Shown here piece by piece: positions 19,007-27,379 of a stretch of DNA of 64,000 nucleotides. The stretch is taken from contig CAJXRZ010000001.1 in the NCBI GenBank assembly GCA_913060515.1, positions 200,001 to 264,000 on the forward strand, written 5' to 3'. The notes beneath the pieces are model-generated. The model was not told the origin of the DNA. It was given only the letters and a program-made list of their open reading frames with translations, and did not search any database. Within the stretch, counting starts at the first letter, position 1. Each line of letters begins with the position of its first letter. Source of the stretch: an uncultured Pseudomonadota bacterium (GTDB taxonomy: Bacteria; Myxococcota_A; UBA796; CAJQPC01). Both the position numbers and the translations under genes were made by a program.

Positions 19007-19554
19007 CCCCGGGTGCACTCCCAGATCTCTGCGCCCCACTCATCCCATGGCAGGCGACGCTCATCGGGGTCCGCGGGGTCGAAGACTTGGTCCACCAGGT
19101 AGATCAAGCTGGCGGGCGCTTGGAAAGGGTTGGCCAGGCCGTGGGCCACCCCAGCTGGGATGCGCACCAGGACCGGTTGGCCGCCCCCCAAGGTCATGCG
19201 TTGGAGCTGACCTGTGGTGGGGGAGTCGGTGCGCAGATCACGAAAAGCAGCGATCACCCGGCTGTTTTCGGGGACGAACCACACGTCGTCTTGAGAGAAG
19301 TGCAGGTGCCAGGCTTTGACGCCACCGGGCAAGAGCACGCTGTGGTTGATCTGCCGCACCTCAAAGTCCGGCATGGAGAGCAAGGCGCCGGCTTGGTCCA
19401 AGCGACCCAGCTCCACGAAGCTGCCGGAGTCGTCCCGGTGGGCGCGCAGAGGGAGCACGCGCAGCCCTTCGATGGCGATCTGGGCACCGTAGCTCTGGGT
19501 GCTCAGGGCCGCGCTGAGGGCGGGATCCAGGTCTTGGCGATCGACTGGGGGCAT
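19003..19554 (-). CDS. rfbC: dTDP-4-dehydrorhamnose 3,5-epimerase-like cupin
   Basis: A 183-residue cupin (MPPVDRQDLD start). VKAWHLHFSQDDVWFV corresponds to the RmlC segment with the catalytic His, IPAGVAHGLANPF to the second His region, and a PADPDERRLPWDEWG C-terminal segment is also RmlC-like. The usual GLHYQ is replaced and the Lys that follows is not evident, so it may be a divergent epimerase or isomerase (such as FdtA-type). It begins the leftward cluster, 48 bases from the glycosyltransferase on the other strand. The frame is open much further upstream, but only as antisense of that gene. Confidence 0.8.
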   Translation of the reverse strand: MPPVDRQDLDPALSAALSTQSYGAQIAIEGLRVLPLRAHRDDSGSFVELGRLDQAGALLSMPDFEVRQINHSVLLPGGVKAWHLHFSQDDVWFVPENSRVIAAFRDLRTDSPTTGQLQRMTLGGGQPVLVRIPAGVAHGLANPFQAPASLIYLVDQVFDPADPDERRLPWDEWGAEIWECTRG

Positions 19555-19602
19555 GGGTGGATGGTACACCCCTCTCCCACCTGTGTTGGAGAGTGGCCAG
19601 CG

Positions 19603-20355
19603 ATGATCAACGGAAAGCGGGTGGTGGTTGTGCTGCCCGCCTACAACGCGGCCCAGACCCTGGAGCGCTGCATTCAGGAGATCCCCGAGGGGGTGGTGGA
19701 CCTGCGCATCCTGGTGGACGACTGCAGCAGCGATGAGACGGTGCAGGTGGCGCGCGCCCTGGGCATTGAGCAAGTGCTGGTTCAGCCTGAGAACCGCGGC
19801 TACGGCGCCAACCAGAAGCGCTGTTACCGGGCTGCGCTGGACGCTGGGGCCCAGGTCGTGGTGATGTTGCACCCCGACTACCAGTACGCGCCCAGCCAGC
19901 TTCCTGCCTTGGCTTGGCCCATCGCCAGCGGGCAGTACGACCTGATGTTGGGGAGCCGGGTCTTGGGAGGCGGGGCGCTTCAGGGCGGCATGCCCTTGTG
20001 GAAGTTCGGCGTGAACCGGGCCCTGACGGCCACGCAGAACGCGCTCTTGGGCAAGGCCCTCTCGGAGACGCATACGGGGTATCGCGCCTACAGCCGACGC
20101 TTCCTGGAGACTCTGCCCTGGCAGGACAACGCCGACGACTTTGGCTTTGACGCCCAGATCCTGGCCCAAGCGGTGCACTTCGGATTTCGCATCGGAGAGA
20201 TCTCCGTGCCCACCCGCTACGCGCCGGACTCCTCCAGCATTCAGCTTGAACCGGCGCTTCGCTACGGCGTGGCCTGTGTGGAGACCGCCCTGCGCTGTAG
20301 GCTGGAGCGCTTGGGGCTGCTGCGCTCCAAGATCTTCGTCGCCAAGGCCCCTTGA
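19603..20355 (+). CDS. Family 2 glycosyltransferase (polyprenyl-phosphate type)
   Basis: A 250-residue GT-A enzyme. VVVVLPAYNAAQTLERC opens the domain, with DDCSSDET as the nucleotide-binding acidic region and MLHPDYQYAP as the DXD-like site. The start at 19603 has GGAGAG about ten bases upstream. No membrane helix is predicted, so it resembles dolichyl/undecaprenyl-phosphate glycosyltransferases that act on the cytosolic face. It points away from rfbC and overlaps the next glycosyltransferase by one base (TGATG), so the two work in the same envelope-sugar pathway as the rfb genes. Confidence 0.87.
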   Translation: MINGKRVVVVLPAYNAAQTLERCIQEIPEGVVDLRILVDDCSSDETVQVARALGIEQVLVQPENRGYGANQKRCYRAALDAGAQVVVMLHPDYQYAPSQLPALAWPIASGQYDLMLGSRVLGGGALQGGMPLWKFGVNRALTATQNALLGKALSETHTGYRAYSRRFLETLPWQDNADDFGFDAQILAQAVHFGFRIGEISVPTRYAPDSSSIQLEPALRYGVACVETALRCRLERLGLLRSKIFVAKAP

Positions 20356-21347
20356 TGGCGCGGGGTGCCAGGACTCTGCGCCTCTCGGTGATCGTGGTCA
20401 CCCATCTGGGGGGCGACTGGCTGCGCCGCAGTCTGGCCTCGTTGGTGGGACAGCTCTCGGAGCTCGATGAGCTGATCGTGGTGGTGAGCGCGGAGCCCGG
20501 TCAGGCAGATCTGGATTCGCTCCCCCCTTGCATCCTGCTCGAGCTGGGACACAACCCGCACTACGCGGCGGCGGCGAACGCGGGGCTTGCTCGTGCCCAG
20601 GGCCAGTGGCTCTTGGTGCTCAACGACGACACCTGCGCGGACCCGGACTTTGTGGCCGAGCTGATGGCTGCAGCGGTGGCGCCTGGCATGTACCAGCCGC
20701 GCATCTTGCTGGCCGATGGCACGGGACGTCTGGACAACGCCGGGCACGGGCTGCTTCCGGACGGCTTCAACTGGGCCATCGGGCGAGAGGACGCTGGGCA
20801 GGACTACGGAGAGGCCGGAACGGTGGGGGCCTGCTCCGGGGCGGCCTTCTTGGTGCACCGCGCGGTGCTCGATCGCATCGGTGTCTTTGACGAGGATCTG
20901 GTCGCCTACGGGGAAGATGTAGACCTGTCTCTGCGCGCCAAGCGGGCGGGCTTTGCCCTGCGCTACGTGCCCCAAGCGCGTATCCAACATGCCTTGGGAG
21001 CCAGTCAGGGGCGCTTCTCAGAGCAGAAGGTCTTCTGGGTGGAGCGGAACCGCGTGCGTGTGGCGCTCCGCAGCATGCCCAGGGGGGCCCTGGTGTTCTG
21101 GCCAGCCTTTGCCGGGGCCCGTGTGGGTTTGCTGATGCTGGCGCGGGCCCAGGGCAAAGGCTGGAGCGCCAAGGCCCCCAACTCAGCGATTCCTGCGGCG
21201 CTAAAAGGGATCTTGGCCGGTGTGCGCCTCTCTCCCGATGCGCTGAACAAGCGCAGAGCGGATCAAGCACACTGGAGCACCAGCGAGGCCACCATGTGGC
21301 AGCACATCTGGCAGCACCGGGTGCGCTGGCGGGACCTCAGCCGTTGA
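20355..21347 (+). CDS. Family 2 glycosyltransferase (rhamnosyltransferase-like)
   Basis: A 330-residue GT2 enzyme. RLSVIVVTHLGGDWLRRSL opens it, LVLNDDTCADPDFV supplies the DXD (NDDT) site, GACSGAAFLVHRAVLDRIGVFDED and YGEDVDLSLRAKRAGF are typical of the WbbL/rhamnosyl-transferase group. The C-terminal 80 residues contain a hydrophobic patch (ALVFWPAFAGARVGLLML) that could dock at the membrane. The ATG at 20355 shares a base with the preceding TGA. Together with the dTDP-sugar genes on the other strand it suggests addition of a deoxysugar to a surface polymer. Confidence 0.88.
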   Translation: MARGARTLRLSVIVVTHLGGDWLRRSLASLVGQLSELDELIVVVSAEPGQADLDSLPPCILLELGHNPHYAAAANAGLARAQGQWLLVLNDDTCADPDFVAELMAAAVAPGMYQPRILLADGTGRLDNAGHGLLPDGFNWAIGREDAGQDYGEAGTVGACSGAAFLVHRAVLDRIGVFDEDLVAYGEDVDLSLRAKRAGFALRYVPQARIQHALGASQGRFSEQKVFWVERNRVRVALRSMPRGALVFWPAFAGARVGLLMLARAQGKGWSAKAPNSAIPAALKGILAGVRLSPDALNKRRADQAHWSTSEATMWQHIWQHRVRWRDLSR

Positions 21348-21362
21348 GTGCGCGCTGGGCCG

Positions 21363-24197
21363 CTATTGGGTCTGCAGGAGCAGCTCGGCGGCGCGCAAGT
21401 TCAGGGGGTCGTCGGCCATGGCTTGTCGCGCTGCGTTCCGTGCGCCGCCGGGGTCGCTGGAGAGCAGGAGCTCGGCGCGTCGGCTGTTCAGGGCGGCAGA
21501 GGCAGGGCCTTGGGCTTGGGCTTGGTCCAAGGCGTTCAGAGCGGCCTCGGTCTGGTCCAGGCTCTGGTGTGCGTCTGCCAAGAGCGCCCAACGGGTGGTG
21601 CCGCTGCCGTCCAGGAGGGATAGGGCGACTTGGGCCTCGTCCTGGTGCACTTTGACTTGAGCGAGAATCAGGGTGAATGCGGGTTCAACCTGTGAAGAGA
21701 GGCGCTTCTGCGCCTCGGCACAGCCTCCGCCATCCACACAGATCCAGCCGGCCATCAATGCGCCGATCTGCACTTGAACATCACCGCTGAGCTCCGGCTC
21801 CATGGCGCCCCAAGCTTGGGCGCTGCTCAGCAGCTCCAGGCTCAGGTCGGCGCGGCGATCCGCATAGATCCGCGGGTCGATCTCGGCGGCCACGCGCAAG
21901 GTGCTCAACGCGGAGGAGGGGTCTTGGAGTTGAACCTGGAGCATTGCGAGTGCCACGGCAGGAGCACGCCAGTAAGGGGCGGTGCGCTGGGCCTCTTCCA
22001 GGTTGGGCCGGGCCTGGGCCAGGGCGCCCAGCTGCATCTGCAACAGGCCGGCGTGCAAGCGGAACCAGGCGCGGCGCTCTTTGGACAGACGCTCGGGCTT
22101 GCCTTGGGCCAAGGTCAACAGGGCTTTCTGGCCGTCCCCCTGCTCTTGTTGGGCGTGGGCCAAAGCCAGGACGGCCGGAGCGTGGCCGGGCTCAGTGCTC
22201 AAGGCCGCCAGAGCGTGGCGCTGGGCCTCGCTGGCGCGCCCGCTGCGAAGCGCCGCCAGTGCAGCACCGGTCTGGGCACGCAGGAGCAGCTCCGGGGGAC
22301 ACTCGGGGTCCTCGGCCAGGGCGCCGAGCAGCTGTACGGCCTGTTCGCCATCCCCACGCACCTGGAGCAGGGCCTCGCCGCGAATCAGGCGCGCGGTAGG
22401 GTTGCGGCGGTCCAGCTTGAGCGCTTGCTCGCTGGCGTCCAAGAGGGCATCCCACTGACCCGAGCGCAGGTAGAGCTGGGCCAAAGCGAGGTGGCCGCTG
22501 GGCTCTTCTGGTAGGCGCTCGACGGCGGCCTTCAAGGCGGTCTGTGCGCCCAACAAATCCCCGCTCTGAAGCGCCGCTTCACCGGTGGCGCGCAGCAAGG
22601 CGTCGGCTTGGGGCAAGCCCTTGGAGGCCGCCTGAAGCAGGGGGAAGGCGTCGGTGGGGCGGTCTTGGGCGAGCAGCGCCTGGCCTTGCACGCCGGTGCA
22701 GAAGGCGTCTTGGGGCAGGGCCGTCAAACAGGCGCGGGCCTTCTGGGTGGCCCCAGTGAGGTTGCCCACGGCCAGGGCGATGCCGGGCTCAGCCCGCAGC
22801 ACCTCGGGTGCTGTTGCGTCCAGCTTCTGGGCACGGGAGAGCAGCTTGACCGACTGCACGCTCAGTTCGGGCTTCTCCCGTCCCAAGCGGGCGTAGGCCA
22901 GGGCCAGACCAGCGGCGGCTTGGGCGCTGCCGGGATCGGCAGCCAGAGCTTGCTCCAAGTCCGCGGAGGCTTGCTCATCCCGGGCCCTGGAGCCCACCAT
23001 GAGAGCGTCCCATCCGGCCTTTGCGTGGCCCTCTGCGTTCTCGGCGCCGGGGTAGGTGCGCTGCATCTCTTCCACGATGTCCAAGGCGGCGGTCACCGGT
23101 GGGGGCCCGGCGTCCTCTTTGCCCAGGATCAGGACCACGACGGTGCCCAGCGCAAGCAGGGCGATGGCTGCCAGAGTCCAGGGGATCCAGTCCGCTCCAG
23201 AGTCCTCGTCTTCGCCGTCTTGTGCCTCGGGGAGCTCGGGCAGGAACTTGGCGGTCAGAGCCTGAACCCGAGCCACCTCGTCGGAGTAGAGGCTGTCCAG
23301 GATGCCAACCACGCCTGCCCGAAGACGGCCTGGATCTTTCTGATCCAGCCATGTGCGCAGCGCGCCAGCCAGGGAAGAGGCGGACTGAAATCGGCGCTCC
23401 GGCTGTCGGGTCAGCGCGCGAAGGACGATCTCCGCCAGGGCCGCGTCGATTCCCTCGTTGTGCACTCGGGGGCTGGGAATGGGGGAGATCAAGACCTCGG
23501 CCATGACCTCCTCTCGGGAGCCGCCGCGGAACAGGCCCTTTCCAGTGAGCAGCTCCCAGAGGATGACCCCGACGGCCCACAGATCGGTCTGCACGCTTGG
23601 GGGGCCGCCCTTGACGCGCTCGGGCGCGAAGTAGGCCGGGTGGCCGACCCGCGCCGCGCTGCGCTCGGGCTGCTCGACGTGCTCGGCGCGCACCATGCGG
23701 GCATCACAGAGGCGTGGCATGCCGTCGAAACCCACCACGATGGTGGCGGGTGCCAGGTCGTGGTGCACGATGCCCAGGTCCTCACCCGCGCGTCCTGTGA
23801 GCACGTGAAGGTGGGTCAGGGTCTCGCAGACTTGGAGCATCAGCCACGCCGAGAGCTCGACGGGCAAGGCCACTTTCTGCTTCTCCAGAGTGCGCAGGAG
23901 CTGGTGCATGCTGCGCCCCTCCACCCACTCCATGGCCAGGTAGCGGCAGCCCTCGTGGGTGCCGGAGTCCTGAACCTTGAGAAGGCCGGGCAAATCCAGG
24001 TCTCTGCCCAGCTGTGCGCTGTCCTGGTAGATCAGGTCGAAGCTTGGGTCCGCGCTGATCTGTGGCGTGAGGATCTTGAGCAGAGTGGTCTGCCGGCTGC
24101 CCTCACGCAGTGCGCGAAAGCCCTCGGCTTCGTCATCGACAAAGATGCGTTCGACGACCTGGTAGGGGCCGAAGTGATGGGCTTGGTCTTGCTTCAC
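21363..24197 (-). CDS. Probable pseudokinase with membrane segment and TPR array
   Basis: A 944-residue protein. Residues 10-275 align with a Ser/Thr kinase fold, but catalytic features are altered: the Gly-rich loop is missing (ERIFVDDEAEGF), the catalytic loop is HHDLAPATI where the Mg-binding Asn is Thr, and the DFG is DAR. The VAIK-type Lys may be kept (TTLLKIL). One membrane helix lies near 337-358, then about 550 residues of Ala/Leu/Gln-rich TPR-like repeats. It lies 25 bases downstream of the second, apparently active kinase gene and shares its architecture, so it is probably a diverged paralogue acting as a partner or scaffold. Confidence 0.8.
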   Translation of the reverse strand: MKQDQAHHFGPYQVVERIFVDDEAEGFRALREGSRQTTLLKILTPQISADPSFDLIYQDSAQLGRDLDLPGLLKVQDSGTHEGCRYLAMEWVEGRSMHQLLRTLEKQKVALPVELSAWLMLQVCETLTHLHVLTGRAGEDLGIVHHDLAPATIVVGFDGMPRLCDARMVRAEHVEQPERSAARVGHPAYFAPERVKGGPPSVQTDLWAVGVILWELLTGKGLFRGGSREEVMAEVLISPIPSPRVHNEGIDAALAEIVLRALTRQPERRFQSASSLAGALRTWLDQKDPGRLRAGVVGILDSLYSDEVARVQALTAKFLPELPEAQDGEDEDSGADWIPWTLAAIALLALGTVVVLILGKEDAGPPPVTAALDIVEEMQRTYPGAENAEGHAKAGWDALMVGSRARDEQASADLEQALAADPGSAQAAAGLALAYARLGREKPELSVQSVKLLSRAQKLDATAPEVLRAEPGIALAVGNLTGATQKARACLTALPQDAFCTGVQGQALLAQDRPTDAFPLLQAASKGLPQADALLRATGEAALQSGDLLGAQTALKAAVERLPEEPSGHLALAQLYLRSGQWDALLDASEQALKLDRRNPTARLIRGEALLQVRGDGEQAVQLLGALAEDPECPPELLLRAQTGAALAALRSGRASEAQRHALAALSTEPGHAPAVLALAHAQQEQGDGQKALLTLAQGKPERLSKERRAWFRLHAGLLQMQLGALAQARPNLEEAQRTAPYWRAPAVALAMLQVQLQDPSSALSTLRVAAEIDPRIYADRRADLSLELLSSAQAWGAMEPELSGDVQVQIGALMAGWICVDGGGCAEAQKRLSSQVEPAFTLILAQVKVHQDEAQVALSLLDGSGTTRWALLADAHQSLDQTEAALNALDQAQAQGPASAALNSRRAELLLSSDPGGARNAARQAMADDPLNLRAAELLLQTQ

Positions 24198-24222
24198 GGG
24201 TGCGCAGAATAGCGCACATCGA

Positions 24223-27200
24223 TCAGCGGGCGGCGAGGAGCAGGGCCAGGGCGCCAGGGTTGTCTGGATCCAAGCGCAAGCAAGCCTGGGCGTGGGCGCG
24301 AACCTCGTCCATGCTGCCGCTCTCCCACGCCCACTCCGCGCGGGCCAGTGCCGTCCGGGCGTCTTGGGGCGCGGCTTGCCATGCCAGCTCCGCCCCGCGC
24401 GTCTCCAGGCTGGACTTGGCCCACCCCTGCATCCAGGTGTCCGGGCTGTCCTTGAGGGCCACCAAGGCCATCGCGGGCTCGTCGTGTAGCAGGGCCAAGC
24501 GGGCGCGCCACTCCGGGCTCAGAGGCTGGATTTCTTGCCATCCGCTGCAGCCACCTGCCGCCAAGCAGAAGGCCGCCGCTTGGGTGGGGGTGGGGCTCTC
24601 CGGAGGGAGGGGACGCTCGATCGGGATCAGGGCCCCTGCCAGCGCAGTACTGCTGTAGCTCCAGGCCTGCTCAAGCTGCGCGTCAGCGCCAGCGAGGTCT
24701 CCATCGGCGCTGCGCAGCAGGGAGAGTGCCAGGTGCAGGTCCAGCCATTGGGGTGTGGCGTCCAGGCCCAACTCCAGCGCCATGATCGCGTAGCGGGGTC
24801 GCTCCAGGCTGCGGGCCAGCTCGGAGACGCCCAGCTGCACTTTGGCCTGTTGCCATGGGCTGAGATCTAGGACGTCCAGGCCGGAGATCGCTTGGTCCAT
24901 CTGCTCGGAGTCCAAGCTCACCTGTGCAGCTCTGCCCAAGCTGAGCTGCGCGGGTGCCCACCTGGGGCTCAGCTCAAAGGCGGTCTTTGCGTGTTCCAGT
25001 GCAGCGCGTTCGTCTTCGATGGCCAAGCTGGCGGTGCTGGCCAGGATGTGGGCGCTTGCGGCCCCATCCCAGAGGTGCAGCGCCGGGTCTTCCAGCAGAG
25101 GCGAGAGGCTGCGCATGCTGCGTTGGGGTTGGCCACGCAGCAGGTGGATCTCGGCGGCCAGCAGAGCGGCCTCGGGCTGGCCGGCTTGGGCGTCGGTGTC
25201 GATGAGGGCCAGGGCGCCTTCGGTTGCGCTGGCCTGCATGAGGATCTTGGCCAGTGCCAAACGTGTACGAAGGTCCTTGCTTTTCTCCAAGCGAAGGACC
25301 GCTGAGCTGACCTCGCCAGCGCTCAGATCGGCTTGGGCCAGTAGGCGCTGGAGCTCGGGTCCGTCTGCGGGGCTTCCTTCCAGGTGGAGCAGCTCCCTTG
25401 GACTGTGAACCTCCTCTGTCGAGCGCGCCTTCCAGGCCAAGACCGCACAGTAGGGGCCCATCTCCGGGTCCTCTTCGCAGCCGTTGGCGCTGCGCAGGGC
25501 AGCTTGGGGTGAACCTTCGATCAGGGCCAGTTCGGCCCGTGCTGCCAAGTTGTGGGGGCTGGCGGGTGCCAGGCGCTCCGCTTCTTCCAGGAGGGTCCAT
25601 GCACGAGGTCCCAAGGCGGGTCGCTCCGGCGCCTGTCTTGCGTAGGCCACGGCCAGGCCGGCCAGGATCGCGGAGTTCCCTGGGCTCGCCGCGGCCCCTT
25701 CCTCCAGCTGGTCCACCGCGCGCTTGTCCGCCTCGGAGCTGCCCTGCTGCAAGTACTGCCAGCCTCGCTCTTGGAGCAGCTCGGCGGGCTGGGTGGGGGT
25801 GACCCGGGACTGGATCTCTTGGACCAGGATCTCGGTGGGCGTGGGGGGAGACTGGCTCAGCCAGACCCCCATGATCACGACGAAGGCGCCCAGCACGGCT
25901 AGGCCGCCGGCGATGAGGGGCACCCGGCTGGAGCTGCCTTCCGCCTCCAGGGCTTGGGGCCGTGAGCCTTGGACGCTGGGTCGGGGGCGCCGCTCCGGCT
26001 TGCGCGCATCGCTGTAGGGGCGTCGAAAATCAGCGGGATCCGTGCGGAAGCTGCCGCTGTCCATCGGGCCCGAGAGGGGGCCGGACATGGGGCCGCTCAT
26101 CGATCCGGACATGGGCCCTGACATCCCGCCCGAGGCGCCTCCTGTCTGGGGCCCGCTGCCCGAGAGCAGGCCAGAGGGGCCCGTCGTCGTGGGTGCGACG
26201 GGCTCTACGCCGGGCGCCATGGGCACGTCGGTTGGGTCGCTGGCCTTGCGGCCCAAGGCCTCGAGCAGCTCGGGTCCCAGAGGGACGATGCCGCGGTTGC
26301 CCAGCCTGTCCTCGGCGTCGAAGACATCCCCCAGAGTCTCGTGGAACTCCTGGGCGACGCGACTGCCGTGTTCCAGGCGCGTCATCTGGATCTTCCTCTC
26401 CTCCCCAAAGAGCTCCTGCATCAGCAGGGCGCTGCTTCGCTGGACCAGCTGCGGGTTGCGCTGGTCCATGTGGGCGAAGAGGGCCTCCTGCATGTCCCCG
26501 GCGTCTACAAAGCGGTCCTTGGGGTCCAGAGCCAAGGCGCGGGCCACCATTCGGTCCAGCTCGGGGCTGACGTTGGGGTTGAAGGCGGAGGGGGGCGGGT
26601 AGTCGCCGGCCAGGATGCGGCGGGCGCTCTGTTTGGGCTCTCGGGCTCGGAACAGGCCCCGTCCCGTGAGCATCTCGTGGAGCACAACGCCCAGAGAGAA
26701 GAGATCGGAGCGGGGCGTGGCGCGCTTGGACCGCAGGCGCTCAGGGGCGACGTACTGCACCTTGCCCCAGTTGATGCCGTCCTTGGCCTCGTTGGTCAGG
26801 GCTTGGGTGGCCGCGATGCCAAAGTCCACCACCTTGACCTGTCCGCTGAAGGACAAGACCAGGTTGGAGGGGCTGATGTCCTGGTGAACGATGCCCATCG
26901 GGGTACCGCTCATGTCGCTCAAGTTGTGGGCGTACTGCAGGGCCTTGCAGGCCTCGTGGGCGATGTACAGGGCGAAGTCGACGGGCATGACTTCTTTGCG
27001 CCTGGAGAGCTTGGAGAACATGCGCTTGATGTCGCGCCCATCCACCCACTCCATGGCCAAGTAGTAGCTGTCTTTGATCTTGCCGAAGTCGTAGACCTGC
27101 ACCACGTTCCCGTGCTGCAGCCCCACGCTGATCTTGGCCTCGTCGATGAACATGCTGACGAAGGCGGGATCGCTGCTGTAGCGCTCCAAGATGCGCTTGA

Positions 27201-27330
27201 TCACGAGGGTCTTGGCGAAGCCGCCCGTGGAGAAGCTGCGGGCTGCGTAGACCTCGGCCATCCCGCCGACCGCGATGCGATCGATCAGGTAGTACTTGCC
27301 GTAGATTCTCGGCGTGAAGTCGGAGGGCAT
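24223..27330 (-). CDS. Ser/Thr protein kinase with membrane segment and TPR array
   Basis: A 1035-residue Pkn-type kinase. Residues 10-290 form the kinase domain: G-loop IAVGGMAEVY, Lys in TLVIKRIL, catalytic loop HQDISPSN, DFG in VVDFGIA, and APERL. A low-complexity linker follows with repeats of SGPM/SGSM (about 400-425), then one membrane helix (about 469-490) and a C-terminal half of TPR-like repeats, presumably outside the membrane. All catalytic residues are present, so activity is expected. The next gene encodes a kinase-like relative that lacks several of them. Confidence 0.88.
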   Translation of the reverse strand: MPSDFTPRIYGKYYLIDRIAVGGMAEVYAARSFSTGGFAKTLVIKRILERYSSDPAFVSMFIDEAKISVGLQHGNVVQVYDFGKIKDSYYLAMEWVDGRDIKRMFSKLSRRKEVMPVDFALYIAHEACKALQYAHNLSDMSGTPMGIVHQDISPSNLVLSFSGQVKVVDFGIAATQALTNEAKDGINWGKVQYVAPERLRSKRATPRSDLFSLGVVLHEMLTGRGLFRAREPKQSARRILAGDYPPPSAFNPNVSPELDRMVARALALDPKDRFVDAGDMQEALFAHMDQRNPQLVQRSSALLMQELFGEERKIQMTRLEHGSRVAQEFHETLGDVFDAEDRLGNRGIVPLGPELLEALGRKASDPTDVPMAPGVEPVAPTTTGPSGLLSGSGPQTGGASGGMSGPMSGSMSGPMSGPLSGPMDSGSFRTDPADFRRPYSDARKPERRPRPSVQGSRPQALEAEGSSSRVPLIAGGLAVLGAFVVIMGVWLSQSPPTPTEILVQEIQSRVTPTQPAELLQERGWQYLQQGSSEADKRAVDQLEEGAAASPGNSAILAGLAVAYARQAPERPALGPRAWTLLEEAERLAPASPHNLAARAELALIEGSPQAALRSANGCEEDPEMGPYCAVLAWKARSTEEVHSPRELLHLEGSPADGPELQRLLAQADLSAGEVSSAVLRLEKSKDLRTRLALAKILMQASATEGALALIDTDAQAGQPEAALLAAEIHLLRGQPQRSMRSLSPLLEDPALHLWDGAASAHILASTASLAIEDERAALEHAKTAFELSPRWAPAQLSLGRAAQVSLDSEQMDQAISGLDVLDLSPWQQAKVQLGVSELARSLERPRYAIMALELGLDATPQWLDLHLALSLLRSADGDLAGADAQLEQAWSYSSTALAGALIPIERPLPPESPTPTQAAAFCLAAGGCSGWQEIQPLSPEWRARLALLHDEPAMALVALKDSPDTWMQGWAKSSLETRGAELAWQAAPQDARTALARAEWAWESGSMDEVRAHAQACLRLDPDNPGALALLLAAR

Positions 27331-27379
27331 CAGGCCCGGAGAGTAGCAGGAGGGGCGCAGCTTCGGACGCCAGGAGGGC

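Noticed and set aside
18958..19602. N-terminal extension of the glycosyltransferase at 19603
   Set aside because: The frame is open upstream but runs antisense through rfbC; the family start (VVVVLPAYN) and ribosome site place the gene start at 19603.
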